A program made the translations under genes and the position numbers. Positions 4,807 to 5,834 of a stretch of DNA of 5,834 bases are shown here, piece after piece. The stretch covers positions 1-5,834 of the forward strand of contig NZ_JBBOCJ010000002.1 in assembly GCF_038002345.1 (NCBI RefSeq). The letters run 5' to 3'. The notes below the pieces were generated by a model that saw nothing but the letters and a program-made list of their open reading frames with translations, made no database searches and was not told the origin of the DNA. This DNA is from Paenibacillus sp. FSL M7-0420 (GTDB taxonomy: Bacteria; Bacillota; Bacilli; Paenibacillales; Paenibacillaceae). Every line of letters begins with the position of its first letter. Position 1 is the first letter of the stretch.

Positions 4807-5080
4807 TTTTCTTTTTCAAAAAGTTTTCTCGGCATAAAGTCGTCTAAATATTGGGGTAGCGTCAGGATTATGCGTAATAACAACGCTAAGGAAATAAACC
4901 TTGTTCCAATAGGGTTTAATCTATTGAGACTTAACCGATTTTGCGTCAAATAAAGCTTGCTAGTGTCTCGTATGACTTGTCTCAAAAGTCTTATCGTTGT
5001 TAAATCCTTCATTTTTAATGCTGAAAACAGCTAACCGTTGTAAATCCGCATTTTCGGGACGCTACCCCATATTATACACT
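4807..5080. other. Non-coding segment bounded by an 11-bp inverted repeat
   Basis: GGGGTAGCGTC (4853-4863) and GACGCTACCCC (5058-5068) are perfect inverted copies, and similarity continues imperfectly on both sides (AATAT outside, an ATGCG-like motif inside). Both contain TAGCGT, the ssoA CS-6 motif, on opposite strands. Inside are CAATAG/CTATTG (4907-4926), a CGTTGTTAAATCC direct repeat (4995-5007, with CGTTGTAAATCC at 5036-5047) and GCTGAAAACAGC (5020-5031). A minus-strand frame across the segment shows no recognisable protein and overlaps the preceding hairpin, so I treat it as chance. Could be an origin remnant or a miniature element. Confidence 0.4.
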
Positions 5081-5288
5081 TCATTTTAAAAATAAGGATT
5101 TAACGAAAATATAAAACACTAAAACAATAACAGCAAAATAAAAGCCAAGATACTGTTATTCACTTTACTTTATTGTAAGTTTTAGTTACGAAAATCATTA
5201 ATATTGTTGTATAAGCAGTTGTTAAGATTAAACCTGCTATAGCACTAAAATACATAGTGTTAATCTTTTTTATAAATTTTATTTTCAT
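5081..5288 (-). pseudogene. Broken gene for a small two-segment membrane protein
   Basis: From ATG at 5288 the minus strand encodes 42 residues with one hydrophobic segment (about 13-35, SAIAGLILTTAYTTILMIFV), ending at TGA (5162-5160). Directly after it, in another frame, comes QYLGFYFAVIVLVFYIF and a basic end, KSLFLK, before TGA at 5083-5081. Removing one copy of the AAAGT doublet (AAAGTAAAGT at the break) and restoring one A in AATAAC joins the two parts into a smooth 67-residue protein with two membrane segments. AAAGGA stands 12 bases before the ATG, a long but usable spacing. I do not recognise the protein. It may instead be a genuine 42-residue one-segment peptide; small hydrophobic plasmid peptides include type I toxins, but no antisense antitoxin signal was seen. 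Confidence 0.35.
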
Positions 5289-5335
5289 ACGAGAAATAAG
5301 TCCTTTGTCGTTTTAACGCTAGTATTTGTTTAAAA

Positions 5336-5367
5336 CTTTTTCTTAATTCTTAAGAACTAAGAAAAAG
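5336..5367. repeat. Hairpin with inner palindrome
   Basis: CTTTTTCTTA (5336-5345) and TAAGAAAAAG (5358-5367) are perfect 10-bp arms enclosing the perfect palindrome TTCTTAAGAA (5347-5356). TTGTCG (5305-5310) and CGACAA (5376-5381) may extend the fold outward. T- or A-tracts lie in the arms rather than after the stem, so it is not a standard terminator in either direction. It stands just upstream of the small minus-strand gene remnant. Confidence 0.5.
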
Positions 5368-5381
5368 ACGAAATTCGACAA

Positions 5382-5544
5382 TGTTTTTAATTTGATAAGG
5401 GATCAACGAACGATTATTTGATTTTGCTAGCAAGCAATTAGGGCTTTAGGAGCGCCTTAAGGCGGTTCTGTTGCCTTAAAGGCAACCAAAGGTCTTTTAA
5501 GTAAGGGGTAACATCTCACAACGGCGAGAAAGCCCCGTATGGTG
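5382..5544. other. Gene-free spacer with two tight palindromes
   Basis: No gene seen. CGCCTTAAGGCG (5453-5464) is a perfect 12-bp palindrome and GTTGCC/GGCAAC (5470-5475, 5481-5486) a hairpin immediately after it; GGGG/CCCC with TCTC/GAGA (about 5507-5536) can form a further interrupted stem. The last stem occupies the same place relative to the repeated module as the hairpin at 2840-2875, and a few short words (CATCTC, GGCGA) are shared, so the two flanks may be distant homologues. Confidence 0.4.
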
Positions 5545-5834
5545 TCTGTCAACGGTACCGGACCGCAGGGAGGATAAGGAGTTGACGGACTCACTGCACC
5601 AAGACCCTCTTGGTGTGTCAAAAGTGCACCTTTTGACCTGCCTACCGGCGAGGGAGCCCCTCAAGGATTGAGGGGTTGGGGAGTTCGATTAATGGGGTCT
5701 GGGGAAGAGTTCCCCAGTGGGTTTGGGCAAGGCCCAAGGTCTTGTTTTTTGCCATGCAGGGCATGGCTCGGCGGAGCCGAAAAGCCTCGCAGAGCCCTAT
5801 GTATTTTGTAACGTAGTGACAAAATACGTATAGG
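5545..5834 (+). repeat. Large direct repeat, terminal copy (continues at 1-585 if circular)
   Basis: Second copy of the hairpin module and oriT-like hairpin at 2883-3173, with about nine differences in 290 bases, mostly between 5545 and 5600 and around 5690. All hairpins are retained; the first outer stem has one T:G mismatch. Continuing past the end into position 1 gives the mob leader in the same order as the internal copy. The junction carries only one AAAATACGTATAGG unit where the internal copy has two. Confidence 0.9.
5796..5834 (+). other. oriT: Candidate oriT, terminal copy
   Basis: The hairpin CCTATGTATTTTGT (5796-5809) with ACAAAATACGTATAGG (5819-5834) is identical to that of the internal copy and, on the circle, stands about 110 bases before the intact mob start. 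This would be the native oriT of the functional relaxase. The window ends exactly at the last base of the hairpin. Confidence 0.5.

Noticed and set aside
4755..5012. 85-codon open frame on the minus strand
   Set aside because: It overlaps the three-layer hairpin and one arm of the 11-bp inverted repeat, has no good ribosome binding site, and its product resembles no family I know; composition suits structured non-coding DNA.
5464..5474. GGTTCTGTTGC resembling the terminal inverted repeat of IS6-family elements (IS257/IS1216)
   Set aside because: Identity stops after 11 bases, no partner end or transposase is present, and the bases form part of a local hairpin with the following GGCAAC.

Overview
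The window reads as a complete small mobilizable plasmid of a low-GC Gram-positive bacterium (Bacillota; a lactic-acid bacterium or a staphylococcal/bacillary relative; the genus cannot be fixed from sequence alone). Three things support this: a MobV/Pre-type relaxase, a RepL-like winged-helix replication protein, and consensus Gram-positive ribosome binding sites and AT-rich promoters. The ends fit a circle. The last 290 bases (5545-5834) followed by the first 585 bases reproduce, in the same order and orientation, the internal block 2883-3773, so reading through the end/start junction rebuilds an intact oriT-promoter-mob arrangement. Circularity is inferred from this match.

Layout: 1-76 is the mob promoter and leader; 77-1513 is a full-length mob relaxase; 1514-1696 is a compact control region with a rep promoter, a probable antisense RNA with its own terminator, and mutually exclusive leader hairpins; 1697-2308 is rep, closed by a strong terminator (2308-2332). 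From 2336 to 2882 there is no gene but a run of dyad repeats and inverted repeats that probably includes a replication origin. From 2883 to 3187 lies a GC-rich array of small hairpins ending in an oriT-like hairpin, followed by a second mob copy that is frameshifted and truncated (3264-3773). An AT-rich cargo segment follows with a short-chain dehydrogenase, most likely an acetoin/diacetyl reductase (3876-4658). Next come a three-layer hairpin resembling a single-strand origin (4719-4806), a 216-bp stretch bounded by an inverted repeat (4853-5068), the wreck of a small membrane-protein gene on the minus strand (5081-5288) and more palindromes. The second copy of the hairpin array and oriT (5545-5834) closes the circle.

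The plasmid looks like a fusion of two related units sharing the same oriT/mob-start segment. One unit (about 3.17 kb: rep, intact mob, oriT) is self-sufficient. The other (about 2.66 kb: oriT, broken mob, dehydrogenase, putative sso) lacks a recognisable rep and appears to ride on it. Rep would drive replication under antisense control, Mob would nick at one or both oriT copies, and the dehydrogenase is the only evident host-benefit gene. The most notable points are the antisense/attenuator arrangement ahead of rep, the duplicated hairpin module that is better conserved than the mob coding sequence beside it, and the predicted ability of the plasmid to resolve into two circles.
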